A stretch of 64,000 nucleotides of DNA from Mycolicibacterium sp. (GTDB taxonomy: Bacteria; Actinomycetota; Actinomycetes; Mycobacteriales; Mycobacteriaceae), in contig JACJWN010000010.1 in the NCBI GenBank assembly GCA_020637165.1, forward strand, positions 1 through 64,000. The letters are read 5' to 3'. Shown here one piece after another: positions 16,537 to 27,090 of the stretch (position 1 is the stretch's first letter; each line of letters begins with the position of its first letter). The notes below the pieces were generated by a model that saw only the letters and a list, made by a program, of their open reading frames with translations, made no database searches and was not told where the DNA came from. A program made the translations under genes and the position numbers.

Positions 16537-17687
16537 CCGCGTCTCTTTCAGGCCTGCGGGTTCTGGGCCGGCGGGGGCTGATCATGGCTGTGACCGCGAT
16601 GGTCCTGACGTCTTGCGGATGGCGTGGCATCGCCGCCGTGCCGCTGGATCTGGGGCCGGGCAGTCAAGCAGGCTCGGAGACGATCTACGTCCAGGTCGCC
16701 GACACCCTGGCACTGAATATCAACAGCCGGGTGAGGGTGGCCGACGTGTTCGTCGGCACAGTGCGGAAGATCGAGTTGAAGGACTGGGTCCCGACGCTGA
16801 CACTGCGCGTGGAACCCGGCGTTTCGCTACCGGCCAACGCAACCGCCAAGATCGGTCAGAGCAGCCTGCTAGGCACTCAGCATGTCGAATTGGCGGCTCC
16901 ACCGGATCCGTCCTCGGAGCCTTTGCGCAACGGTGCAACCATCCCACTGAGCCGTACGTCGGCGTTCCCGACCGTCGAGCGCACGCTGGCGAGTGTTGCG
17001 ACGGTCCTGCGTGGCGGGGGTATCCCGAATCTCGAGATCATCCAGAACGAGGTGAACGACCTTCTCACCGGGAATGCCGATCAGATCAGGGCATTCCTGG
17101 GCAAACTAGACGTATTCACCGCCGAATTGAACAAGCAGCGCGACGATATCGCCCGAGCTATCGAATCGACCGGCGAGCTGTTCACCTATGTGTCCAGCCG
17201 CAACACCACAATCGACCGCCTGCTGGTTGATCTCCCCCCATTGATGAACTACCTGGCCGGGGCCCGCGATCAGGTCAGTGACGCGGTGATAGCCCTCGGC
17301 CGCTTCGGCAAGGTCACCGGTGAGACTTTGTCGGCGTCACAGGCGAACCTCCGGACCAATTTGGAACTGCTGCAACGGCCGCTTGTCCAGCTGGGCCGGG
17401 GTGCACCCTATTTCCTGGATGCGCTGCGCCTGGCCATAACCAATCCGTACCCGATCGACAACGTGCCGAAGGTGATCCGCGGCGACTACATGAACCTGTC
17501 GCTGACCTTGGATCTGACGCTCAGCTCGATCGACAACGCGGTGCTGACCGGTACCGGGGTGTCCGGCATGCTGAGGGCGCTGGAGCAATCCTGGGGACGA
17601 GATCCGTCGACGATGATCCCGGACGTCCGCTTCACGCCGCACCCGAACATGACCGATGGCGGGCCGTATGTCGAGCGCGGCGAGTGA
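16533..17687 (+). CDS. mce1E: Mce1E (LprK) lipoprotein, MCE-domain protein
   Basis: 384 residues. It is the lipoprotein subunit of Mce1: a signal peptide with the lipobox LTSC, so Cys about 28 is the lipidation site (AVTAMVLTSCGW). The MCE domain follows (IYVQVADTLALNINSRVRVADVFVGTV then SLLGTQHVELAAP), then the helical needle. The GTG start overlaps the mce1D stop. Lipidation would anchor this member at the outer face of the membrane, whereas the others use a helix. The C-terminus lacks the long Pro-rich tail of Mce1C/D. Confidence 0.95.
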   Translation: MTASLSGLRVLGRRGLIMAVTAMVLTSCGWRGIAAVPLDLGPGSQAGSETIYVQVADTLALNINSRVRVADVFVGTVRKIELKDWVPTLTLRVEPGVSLPANATAKIGQSSLLGTQHVELAAPPDPSSEPLRNGATIPLSRTSAFPTVERTLASVATVLRGGGIPNLEIIQNEVNDLLTGNADQIRAFLGKLDVFTAELNKQRDDIARAIESTGELFTYVSSRNTTIDRLLVDLPPLMNYLAGARDQVSDAVIALGRFGKVTGETLSASQANLRTNLELLQRPLVQLGRGAPYFLDALRLAITNPYPIDNVPKVIRGDYMNLSLTLDLTLSSIDNAVLTGTGVSGMLRALEQSWGRDPSTMIPDVRFTPHPNMTDGGPYVERGE

Positions 17688-17703
17688 GTGAAGGAATGAC
17701 CTG

Positions 17704-19281
17704 ATGCTGCTTACTCGCTTCGTCAAGACGCAGTTAGTGATTTTCGTCGTCCTGACTGTTCTCGCTCTGCTGGGTCTGGGCGTGTATTTCCTGCGCCTGC
17801 CCACGGTTGCGGGGATCGGCCAGTACGAGCTGAAGGTTGATCTGCCGGCCGCCGGCGGCCTGTACAAGACCGCCAACGTCACCTATCGGGGCATCACCGT
17901 CGGCAGGGTCACCGACATCGAACCCACAGAGACCGGCGCCCGCGCAACCCTGAGCATCGGCGACAAGTACAAGATCCCGACCGACGCCAGTGCCAACGTC
18001 GGCTCGGTCACCGCTGTCGGCGAGCAGTACCTGAACTTCGTATCGAGCGGAGACCCCGGCCAGTACTTCACGCCCGGACAGGTGGTCACTAAGAGCACCA
18101 TCCCGCAACCGGTCGGCGTCGCCCTCGACAACACCTACAAGGCGCTGGCGGCAATCCCGTCGACCAAAATCCCCACCCTGTTGGACGAAACGGCCCTAGC
18201 CGTCGGCGGTCTCGGACCGACACTGCAGAGGCTGGTGGACGGTACCCAGTCCTTCGTCACCGCGTTGTCGGAAAACATCGACGACATCGATGACATCGTC
18301 GACAACGCGCCGCCGATCCTCGACAGCCAGGTGCGGTCCGCGGATGCGATCTACGTCTGGGCGGCGAACCTCAATTCGCTCACCCGGCAGGCGAAGGAGC
18401 AGGACGCGGCGGTCAGTGACATCCTCACCCAGGGCGCACCGGCTGCCGAGCAACTCAACACGCTGTTCGTCGATGTTCAGGATGGGCTGCCACAGACGTT
18501 GGCGAATCTGGCGATCATCACTGAGATGCTGAGCCGCTACCACAAGGGCGTCGAGCAGTCACTGGTGCTCCTTCCCCAGGGCCCGATCAACGGTCAGGCT
18601 GTTGCGGGTACGTTCCCGGGCAAGGCGCGCATCGACCTTGCGCTGTCTATCAACCAGCCCCCGCCGTGCCTCACCGGCTTCCTGCCGGCCGCGGAGTGGC
18701 GGGCACCGGCCGACACCAGCACAAAGGCGGTTGAGCGCGGCCTGTACTGCAAGATTCCACAGGAAACCCCGTCCAACGTCGTGCGCGGCGCGCGGAACCT
18801 GCCCTGTGTCGATGTGCCGGGCAAGCGGGCCGCGTCGCCGATGGAGTGCCGCGACGAGGAGCCCTACACCCCGCTGGGCAGCAACCCCTGGATCGGCGAT
18901 CCGAACCAGATTCTCAACTGCCCGGCTCCCGGAGCGGTTTGCGATCAGCCGGTCAACCCCGGCACCGTGATACCGGCACCGTCGATCAACAACGGGATGA
19001 ACCCGCTGCCGGCCGATCTGCTGCCGCAGACGCCCACACCGCCGATGAGCGACCCGGTCTCCCCGCCTGGGCAGGGCACCGTCCAGTGCGCCGGACCGTG
19101 GCAGCCGGGATGGCCGCAGCCCGGCAAGTGTGACTACACCCCGACAGCGACGAACACCTCGGCCACTTACAACGCCTCGAGCGGTGAGCTCATCGGGCCG
19201 GATGGTACGAAGTACACCGTCAAGAACTCGACCACCACAGGAGACGACGGATGGAAGGAGATGCTGGCTCCGGTCAGCTGA
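17704..19281 (+). CDS. mce1F: Mce1F, MCE-domain lipid transport protein
   Basis: 525 residues. An N-terminal helix (LVIFVVLTVLALLGLGVYFL), the MCE domain (YELKVDLPAAGGLYKTANVTYRGITVGRV then VTAVGEQYLNFV) and helical needle come first. A Cys-rich, Pro-rich C-terminal domain follows from about residue 320, with eight or so Cys suggesting disulfides in the periplasm. The last residues contain the SGELIGPDGTKYTV motif typical of Mce F proteins. It is the last of the six needle subunits. Its 3' end overlaps mam1A by 31 bases in another frame. Confidence 0.95.
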   Translation: MLLTRFVKTQLVIFVVLTVLALLGLGVYFLRLPTVAGIGQYELKVDLPAAGGLYKTANVTYRGITVGRVTDIEPTETGARATLSIGDKYKIPTDASANVGSVTAVGEQYLNFVSSGDPGQYFTPGQVVTKSTIPQPVGVALDNTYKALAAIPSTKIPTLLDETALAVGGLGPTLQRLVDGTQSFVTALSENIDDIDDIVDNAPPILDSQVRSADAIYVWAANLNSLTRQAKEQDAAVSDILTQGAPAAEQLNTLFVDVQDGLPQTLANLAIITEMLSRYHKGVEQSLVLLPQGPINGQAVAGTFPGKARIDLALSINQPPPCLTGFLPAAEWRAPADTSTKAVERGLYCKIPQETPSNVVRGARNLPCVDVPGKRAASPMECRDEEPYTPLGSNPWIGDPNQILNCPAPGAVCDQPVNPGTVIPAPSINNGMNPLPADLLPQTPTPPMSDPVSPPGQGTVQCAGPWQPGWPQPGKCDYTPTATNTSATYNASSGELIGPDGTKYTVKNSTTTGDDGWKEMLAPVS

Positions 19282-19883
19282 CCCCAACCCCGCCACTGGA
19301 AGCTGACGAGACGGTACCGGCCGTAGATTCGGAGACTGGTACCAGCGATCAGTTGATCGATGCCGGCACCGACGGGCCCGATTCCCGTCTGGGCACCAGG
19401 CGGTGGGTGACGGGAATCATCGCAGCCATTCTGTGCGCGACCGTACTTCTCGCCGGCGCCGGCGTCCTGGCAATGTTCGGCCACCGCCAGAACGCCGCGG
19501 CCGCGAATGACGACGTGCTGGCGGTCGCGGCCGCAAAGGACTGCATCACCGCCACCCAGGCCCCCGACGTCAAGGCAATGAAGGACAGTCAGCGCAAGAT
19601 CATCGACTGCGCCACCGAGAACTACGTGGCCCAGGCGAGTCTGTACAGCGGGCTGCTCGCCGACGCCTACCAGGCGGTCAACGCCCAGGTGAAGATCGTC
19701 GACATGCGGGCGGCATCGGAGAAGCACAATGACGACGGCTCGATCGACGTACTGGTCGCGACTCGGGTATCGATGTCCAACATTCAGCAGCAGGGCCAGG
19801 AGCTGAGCTACCGGCTCCGGGTGCGGATGGCGCCTTCCGCCGGAACCTACAAGATCGACAACATCGAACCGGTGAGCAAGTGA
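19251..19883 (+). CDS. mam1A: Mce-associated membrane protein Mam1A (Rv0175-like)
   Basis: 210 residues. A cytoplasmic acidic N-terminus, one helix at about residues 45-70 (WVTGIIAAILCATVLLAGAGVLAMF), then an extracytoplasmic SnoaL/NTF2-like Mam domain with two Cys. The ATG at 19251 lies inside the end of mce1F and has AGGAG upstream, so coupled translation is likely. Mam proteins accompany mce operons and are thought to stabilise the Mce complex. No enzymatic residues are expected. Confidence 0.88.
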   Translation: MEGDAGSGQLTPTPPLEADETVPAVDSETGTSDQLIDAGTDGPDSRLGTRRWVTGIIAAILCATVLLAGAGVLAMFGHRQNAAAANDDVLAVAAAKDCITATQAPDVKAMKDSQRKIIDCATENYVAQASLYSGLLADAYQAVNAQVKIVDMRAASEKHNDDGSIDVLVATRVSMSNIQQQGQELSYRLRVRMAPSAGTYKIDNIEPVSK

Positions 19884-20854
19884 CCGTCGCCCTCGACGCC
19901 GACGATCTGGACGGTGTCGAGTTGGATGTTCCGGGCGCTCCCGAAGGGCCGCCGGCGGGCTGGTGGGCCCGGGCGGCCGCCTTCGGCATCGACGTGCTCT
20001 TCGCCCAGGGCGCGGTGCTCAGCCTGCTACTGGTGGGATGGGCGGCCCCACCGGGCGGGTTGGTTCGGTGGTTGTGCTTCGTGCCCGCCGCCGCCCTCGT
20101 CGTGGCCATCGGGGTCAACCGCCTGGTGCTGCCGGCCCTCACCGGCCGGAGCCTCGGCCGGGCGATCATGGGCATCACCGTCGTCACCGCCGAAGGCCGC
20201 CCTGGTCCGTGGCGGCTGCTGGCACGTGACCTGGCGCACTTGCTCGACACGGTTCCGCTGTTTCTTGGCTGGTTGTGGCCGCTGATCGACGAACGGGGCC
20301 GCACATTCGCCGACATCCTGGCCCGGACCGAGGCACGTCGCTTCGGCGGCCCGCTACCCGACGCTCGCCGGCCGGTCGCCGCCCTGGCCGCCGTCGCCGC
20401 CGTGCTGGCCGTCGCCGCCGCGACACTGGGGTATGTCGGTGTTTACCGACCCGAGAGGGCCACTGCGGCGGCCGGCGAGCAAATCGCCGCCGAAGGCCCC
20501 AGGCTCGTCGTCGACATGCTGAGCTACACAAAGAAGACCGTGGACGAGGACTTCGCGAACGCGCAGCGACTCGTGACTGAGGGTTATCGCCCCGAACTGA
20601 TCGCACAGCAGAAGGCGGTGCGCGAGGCCGGACCGGTCGACAACGACTACTGGGTGAGCAACAGCGCGGTGCTCTCCGCGACCACCGACCGGGCCGCCAT
20701 GCTCATCCTCCTGCAGGGCCAGCGTGGACCCGCCCCGCAACAGCGATTCATCACCGCATCGGTCCGGGTGGACTTCGAGAAGTCGGCCGGCGCCTGGAAG
20801 ATCGCGGCATTGACCGTGCTGGCACCGCCCAAGCCCAGCGGGGCCGGCCGATGA
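19880..20854 (+). CDS. mam1B: Mam1B: RDD membrane domain fused to Mce-associated domain
   Basis: 324 residues. The first 155 or so residues form an RDD-family membrane domain: WWARAAAFGIDVLFAQGAVLSLLL, then LTGRSLGRAIMGITVVTA and FADILARTEARRFGG. A further helix at about 172-190 (AALAAVAAVLAVAAATLGYVG) leads into an extracytoplasmic Mam domain (about 195-320) with SYTKKTVDEDFANAQRLVTE and WKIAALTVL. The start GTG overlaps the mam1A stop. It corresponds to Rv0176. The fusion of a multi-helix RDD part with the Mam fold suggests a membrane scaffold next to YrbE1AB. Confidence 0.88.
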   Translation: MTVALDADDLDGVELDVPGAPEGPPAGWWARAAAFGIDVLFAQGAVLSLLLVGWAAPPGGLVRWLCFVPAAALVVAIGVNRLVLPALTGRSLGRAIMGITVVTAEGRPGPWRLLARDLAHLLDTVPLFLGWLWPLIDERGRTFADILARTEARRFGGPLPDARRPVAALAAVAAVLAVAAATLGYVGVYRPERATAAAGEQIAAEGPRLVVDMLSYTKKTVDEDFANAQRLVTEGYRPELIAQQKAVREAGPVDNDYWVSNSAVLSATTDRAAMLILLQGQRGPAPQQRFITASVRVDFEKSAGAWKIAALTVLAPPKPSGAGR

Positions 20855-21399
20855 GCCCGCGGCGGCTGATCAATCCGGGTGAGGCCGCGAGCTTCGAGAT
20901 GCCCGCAGCGCAACCGCGCCGGCGAGGCCTGGGACTGATCGCGGCCGTCGGCGCCGTCCTGGTCGCCGCGGGCCTGGCGACCAGCGCGGGGGTCTTCGCC
21001 GCGGCGCAGGCCACGCATAGGGCGGAGATCCGTGAGGCGGCGGTATTGAGCTTCGTGCGCTCGTTCATCACCCAGTACACCTCCCCGGATCCGTTCCACG
21101 CCAACGCCTATGCCGATAAGGTGCTGGAACTGGGCACCGGCAACTTCGCCCAGCTATACGGCGAGATGATGAACGAGGTCGTCATCCAGGTGGCGCAGGC
21201 GGAGCCGGGTTTCGGCACCGTGCAGGAACTCGGCATCGAACGGTGGAACCCCAATGGCAGCGCCACCGTCGTGGCAGTGGCCAATATGACCACCAAGATG
21301 CCGGACGGCAAGAAGATCGAGAGCGGAAGCCGCTGGGAGGTCACCGCGGTCAAGGAAGGTGGGCAGTGGAAGGTCAGCGACCTGATTCAGGTGCTGTGA
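20851..21399 (+). CDS. mam1C: Mce-associated membrane protein Mam1C (Rv0177-like)
   Basis: 182 residues. A short cytoplasmic part, one helix at about 28-52 (LGLIAAVGAVLVAAGLATSAGVF), then an extracytoplasmic Mam fold ending WEVTAVKEGGQWKVSDLIQVL, the usual C-terminal strand pair of this family. Four-base overlaps join it to mam1B and mam1D. The presumed role is assembly or stabilisation of Mce1. The gene is assigned by order and fold pattern. Confidence 0.87.
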   Translation: MSPRRLINPGEAASFEMPAAQPRRRGLGLIAAVGAVLVAAGLATSAGVFAAAQATHRAEIREAAVLSFVRSFITQYTSPDPFHANAYADKVLELGTGNFAQLYGEMMNEVVIQVAQAEPGFGTVQELGIERWNPNGSATVVAVANMTTKMPDGKKIESGSRWEVTAVKEGGQWKVSDLIQVL

Positions 21400-22163
21400 A
21401 CGACGCGGAGACCGGCGACACCAAGGCGGGCCCGGCCACACCGGAGGTCGAGAACCCGTCGGACACCGAAATCGCCGATGTCGCCGACGAGCGGGACGCT
21501 GAGGAGGGCACCGGGCAGACGGAGGGCGGCCCGGCGGGTGACGATGCTCCAGATGAGGCCCCGGATGGTGCCCCTGCCCCAGACGGGGCCGAAGGCGACG
21601 AGACGGCCGGGCGGGCTCGCGGGGGGAACTGGTTCGGGCGTCACCGCGCAGCGGTGATCGGGACCGTCGCCGCCTCCTTCGTCGCGGCGGGCGCGTTCGC
21701 CGGGGCAGCGGTGCAGCCTTACATCGCTGACCGGGCGACAGTAGCCACGAAGATGGCGGTCGCCACGACCGCCGCCAAGGCGATCACCACTTTGTGGAGC
21801 TACACCCCCGAGGACATGGACCGGTTGTCCGAGCGCTCGGCCAAGTACCTCACCGGTGGGTTCGAGGAGCAGTACCGCAGCTACGTCGACGCCATCGCGG
21901 CCACCAACAAGCAAGCCAAGGTCACCAGCAGCACACAGGTGGTCGGTGCGGCGGTCGAGTCCCTGCGGGGATCCCCCGTGCCGGACGAGGCCACCGCGCT
22001 GGTATACACCAACACCACCTCGACCTCGCCGCAGAGCAACAACATCCCGTCGATGAAGTACCTGTCCTACCGACTGGAACTCAAGCGCGAGGGCCGAGAT
22101 TGGCGCGTCACCAAGATGACCACCGTCACGTCGCTGGACCTGACGCCCAAGCTCGGGATCTGA
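21396..22163 (+). CDS. mam1D: Mce-associated membrane protein Mam1D (Rv0178-like)
   Basis: 255 residues from GTG at 21396, which overlaps the mam1C stop. The longer frame from 21243 lies within mam1C and is rejected. The first 75 residues are strikingly acidic and repetitive (EEGTGQTEGGPAGDDAPDEA), followed by one helix (AAVIGTVAASFVAAGAFAGAAV) and the extracytoplasmic Mam domain ending RDWRVTKMTTVTSLDLTPKL. It is the last gene of the mce1 operon; the stop is only 4 bp from the convergent lprO stop. The acidic cytoplasmic tail is a possible docking segment. Confidence 0.87.
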   Translation: MNDAETGDTKAGPATPEVENPSDTEIADVADERDAEEGTGQTEGGPAGDDAPDEAPDGAPAPDGAEGDETAGRARGGNWFGRHRAAVIGTVAASFVAAGAFAGAAVQPYIADRATVATKMAVATTAAKAITTLWSYTPEDMDRLSERSAKYLTGGFEEQYRSYVDAIAATNKQAKVTSSTQVVGAAVESLRGSPVPDEATALVYTNTTSTSPQSNNIPSMKYLSYRLELKREGRDWRVTKMTTVTSLDLTPKLGI

Positions 22164-22167
22164 CGGT

Positions 22168-23244
22168 TCAGTCGAAGGCCAGCCAACTCGGCAGCGCCCG
22201 CTCGCGGGCGTCGCACAGCACCTGCATGGTGTCGCAGGAGCCTCGCGGCGAGCCCGCGCCCGCCCACATGCCGCCGCTGTCCCGGCGCAGCACGATGGCC
22301 GAGGATCCGCCGCCATCGAGCAGCACAGCGATATCCGAACCCAGCCCGCGGAACAGGTCCTGGATCTGATCCGGGGTATAGCTTCCGCCCTGGAAGACGT
22401 ACATCTCGTCCTTGTCCCGGGCATAGGCGATCGCCGTCCGGGCGGCGCTGGGCCCGGGGTCGTTGAGCTGGCCGGTCTCGCCGGGGGCCAACAGTTTGAG
22501 CCCGGCGACGGCGACGAACCGGGTCCCGTTCTGCATGAGCCTGGAGATCACCGGGGTGGCGGCGTCGTAGTCCGTCGCGCTGGACGGTGTGACGATGGAC
22601 GGCGCGCCGCGAACCGGCAGGATCAGCGTGCTCAGCGCCGTCCACACCTCGTCTCCCCCTGATAGCGCCTGCTTGCCGGCATAGGCCAGCGTACCCGTCA
22701 CCGCGGTGTTGGTCCGGCCGAGTTGACCGGTGTTGTCCACGTAGGCGCCTAGGGGCGAACTGCACCCTGTGGTCTTCCAGGAGCCGCCCTGCTGGGAACG
22801 GACATCGAAGAAGTTGGCGTTGACCGCGATGGAGGGCCGGCCCAGAACCTGCCAGGCCTGCAGTGGGGCGTAGGTCTCCGAAGCCTGTTTCAAGCCCTCC
22901 GAGGTGCGCGCTCCCGGGGTCTGCTCGCAGCGCGCCTGGTCGCCACGATGAGTGTCGACCAGTAATCGTGGCGACAGGCGCTGTGAAGCCCCCTTGGCAA
23001 TCATCAGATGGCCGCCGTTGTTCATCTCGTACCAGTTGCCGGCCGCGTTGAGCATCGGGGCGGGGAAACCGTTGCCGAAGTTGTAGACCAGATAGCTGCC
23101 GCGGGTGTTGGCGATCGCTTGTGCGAGTCGGTCCCGGCCGTCCGCGGCCGAGGCCGGCGGACAGGTGGACAGCGCGACCGCCAGCGCGGTCGCCGTGGCC
23201 AGCACGCGTCCGAAGCGGCGGGCCACCGTCGCGGGGATCGACAC
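22168..23244 (-). CDS. lprO: LprO-like secreted phosphodiester glycosidase-fold protein
   Basis: 358 residues from GTG at 23244 (GAGAGG 7 nt upstream). An N-terminal export signal ends in LSTCPPASA. In M. tuberculosis the gene at this place (Rv0179c) is called a lipoprotein, but here the residue before Cys is Thr, so lipidation is doubtful. The body resembles the NAGPA/phosphodiester glycosidase family: PSIAVNANFFD, FVAVAGLKLLAPGETG, and DIAVLLDGGGSSAIVL, where the DGGGSS loop is the family signature. It probably acts on extracytoplasmic sugar-phosphodiesters, substrate unknown. It is convergent with mam1D and divergent from the GlsB-type gene. Confidence 0.82.
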   Translation of the reverse strand: MSIPATVARRFGRVLATATALAVALSTCPPASAADGRDRLAQAIANTRGSYLVYNFGNGFPAPMLNAAGNWYEMNNGGHLMIAKGASQRLSPRLLVDTHRGDQARCEQTPGARTSEGLKQASETYAPLQAWQVLGRPSIAVNANFFDVRSQQGGSWKTTGCSSPLGAYVDNTGQLGRTNTAVTGTLAYAGKQALSGGDEVWTALSTLILPVRGAPSIVTPSSATDYDAATPVISRLMQNGTRFVAVAGLKLLAPGETGQLNDPGPSAARTAIAYARDKDEMYVFQGGSYTPDQIQDLFRGLGSDIAVLLDGGGSSAIVLRRDSGGMWAGAGSPRGSCDTMQVLCDARERALPSWLAFD

Positions 23245-23467
23245 GATACGCCTCTCGGTGAAGGGCCAGCGCAGTCAACGATATTCACACACGCACCACT
23301 GTCAACATTTGTCACGGGGTGATTACCGCGGAGCCTCAGCCGTATCACGCAGTGCCGCAGCCAGATTCGGCGTGATCGCGAGCTGGTGGTTATGACGGCT
23401 GCCGAGGGGAATACCTGTTGAATGCGACTCCACCCCGGAGTTGGCAGACCGACTATAGGAGGTAGGC

Positions 23468-23749
23468 ATGATCGGAGCAATAATCTGGGCCATCGTGGTG
23501 GGGGCGGTAATTGGTGGACTGGCCCGTCTGCTGCTGCCCGGCCGGCAGAACATCGGCGTGGTCATCACGATCCTGCTCGGCATCGTCGGATCGTTCCTGG
23601 GGGCTTGGGTCACCGGGATGTTCGGCTACCACAACGCCAACGGCGGATTCGCCGTCCTGCCGTTCCTCGTCGGGGTCGGCGCCGCCGCGATCCTGATCGC
23701 CGTCTACGTCGGTATCACCGGCCGCCGGGACACCACCGTTCGCCACTGA
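23468..23749 (+). CDS. GlsB/YeaQ/YmgE family stress-response membrane protein
   Basis: 93 residues with three hydrophobic segments separated by Gly-rich turns (IIWAIVVGAVIGGLARLLLPGRQNIGVV). Family features are GGLARLLLPG and GIVGSFLGAWV of the transglycosylase-associated family. A perfect AGGAGG lies at 23457-23462, five bases before the ATG, predicting strong translation. It is a small inner-membrane protein of unknown biochemistry, often induced by stress in other bacteria. It stands alone with its own promoter region. Confidence 0.9.
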   Translation: MIGAIIWAIVVGAVIGGLARLLLPGRQNIGVVITILLGIVGSFLGAWVTGMFGYHNANGGFAVLPFLVGVGAAAILIAVYVGITGRRDTTVRH

Positions 23750-23809
23750 AGTCCCCGCCACCGAAGTCGTTCGGCTCCGGGGCGCCGGGGCGACTTAGGC
23801 ATCGGTTGA

Positions 23810-25719
<1,910 letters not shown>

Positions 25720-25814
25720 GCGAGGGTTGTGCAGCAGTCCCGTTCTGGGGACAGCCCCCTGGCGGGAACGCCGTCGAGACCGGGGTCGTCGGCGCGGTGG
25801 CCTAGGTTGAGGCC

Positions 25815-26564
25815 ATGACCGACGACAGGATGTTGGCCCGGATCGCCGCGCTGTTGCGCCAGGCCGAGGGCACCGATAACACCCACGAGGCGGAGGCGTT
25901 CATGGCCGCCGCCCAGCGGCTGGCGACGGCGACGTCGATCGACCTCGCGGTGGCGCGTGCCCACTCGGCCACCCGCACCGCGGCGCAGGACCCCACCCAG
26001 CGGACGATCACCATCGGCGAGCCCGGCGCCCGGGGCCTGAGAACCTATGTCCAGTTGTTCGCTGTCATCGCCGCGGCCAACGACGTGCGCTGTGACGTGG
26101 CCTCGAACTCGACCTTCGTCTACGCCTACGGGTTTCCCGAGGACATCGACGCCAGTCATGCGCTGTACGCCAGCCTCGTCGTCCAGATGGTGCGGTCCTG
26201 CGATGCCTACCTGGCCACCGGCGCACACCGCCCGACGCCCACTATCACCGCACGCCTGAACTTCCAGCTCGCTTTCGGCGCCCGTATCGGCCGCCGGCTC
26301 GCCGAGGCCCGCGACGAGGCCAGGCAGGAGGCGACGCGATCGCCCGCCGCAACGACGGGGACGGCACTGGCGTTGCGCAACAAGGAAGTCGAACTGCGCG
26401 ACCACTACCGCAAGGCCTCCACGGCGCGCGGAACCTGGCGCGCCAGCAGGGCCTCGGCGGGCTATTCATCGGAGGCGCGGCGGGCCGGCGACCGCGCGGG
26501 CCGGCAGGCCAGGCTGGGCGCTGCCCCCGAGTTGCCGGGAGCCCGGAGCCGACTGAACAGGTGA
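25815..26564 (+). CDS. DUF2786-domain protein (Rv0184-like)
   Basis: 249 residues. The N-terminal 45 or so residues match DUF2786 style: ARIAALLRQAEGTDNTHEAEAFMAAAQRLA, a helical segment found in many bacterial and phage proteins. The middle (RTYVQLFAVIAAANDVRCDV) and the Arg-rich C-terminus (GRRLAEARDEARQEATRS, YRKASTARGTWRA) suggest nucleic-acid or phosphate contact, but this is a guess. The length equals that of Rv0184. It overlaps the metallohydrolase gene by four bases, and this pairing is also seen in M. tuberculosis. Function unknown. Confidence 0.82.
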   Translation: MTDDRMLARIAALLRQAEGTDNTHEAEAFMAAAQRLATATSIDLAVARAHSATRTAAQDPTQRTITIGEPGARGLRTYVQLFAVIAAANDVRCDVASNSTFVYAYGFPEDIDASHALYASLVVQMVRSCDAYLATGAHRPTPTITARLNFQLAFGARIGRRLAEARDEARQEATRSPAATTGTALALRNKEVELRDHYRKASTARGTWRASRASAGYSSEARRAGDRAGRQARLGAAPELPGARSRLNR

Positions 26565-27061
26565 GCCCGCGGGACAGCCAGCGGTCCAGGGTCTACGCGG
26601 CCGAGGAGTTCGTCCGCACGATGTTCGACCGCGCCGCCGCGCACTCTTCGCGGGCGGTCGAGTTCTTCGGAACCTCGATCACCCTGCCGCCGGAAGCCAG
26701 GTTCGCCTCGGTGGCGGCGGTGCAGCGCTACGTCGACGAGGTGCTGGCGATGCCCGCGGTGAATGCTATCCGCCCGGGGGCGGGTCCCGTGGTCGTGCGG
26801 CCGCGGCGCTCAGCAACCGCCGCGCACTACGAGCGCACCGATGACCACGCGGTCATCGCGATCCCGGACCGGGTCAGTGCGCAGTGGGCGCTGCGCGAAC
26901 TCGTCGTCCTGCACGAGGTAGCCCATCACCTGTGCGAGCCGGGCGGGCCGGCACACGGCCCCGACTTCGTCGCAACGCTGTGCGTACTGGCGGCAGCGGT
27001 GATGGGGCCGGAGGCAGGGCATGTGCTGCGCGTCGTCTACGCCAAGCAGGGCGTGCGCTAA
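26561..27061 (+). CDS. TIGR04338-type putative metallohydrolase (Rv0185-like)
   Basis: 166 residues, starting at a GTG that overlaps the DUF2786 gene. A zinc-protease-like motif, LHEVAHHL (HExxH), is near residue 113, followed by GPAHGPDFVATL, which supplies a likely third ligand. The N-terminus (RDSQRSRVYAAEEFVRTMFDRAA) matches the actinobacterial TIGR04338 family as I recall it. No signal peptide, so it acts in the cytoplasm. The substrate is unknown; the partner DUF2786 protein is the most likely associate. Confidence 0.8.
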   Translation: MSPRDSQRSRVYAAEEFVRTMFDRAAAHSSRAVEFFGTSITLPPEARFASVAAVQRYVDEVLAMPAVNAIRPGAGPVVVRPRRSATAAHYERTDDHAVIAIPDRVSAQWALRELVVLHEVAHHLCEPGGPAHGPDFVATLCVLAAAVMGPEAGHVLRVVYAKQGVR

Positions 27062-27090
27062 CCACACCGTCACGAACTACCGTGGACACC

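Noticed and set aside
23408-23442. SigE/SigH-type promoter before the GlsB-type gene
   Set aside because: GGAATA and GTT are present but 26 bp apart, far from the usual 16-19 bp spacing.
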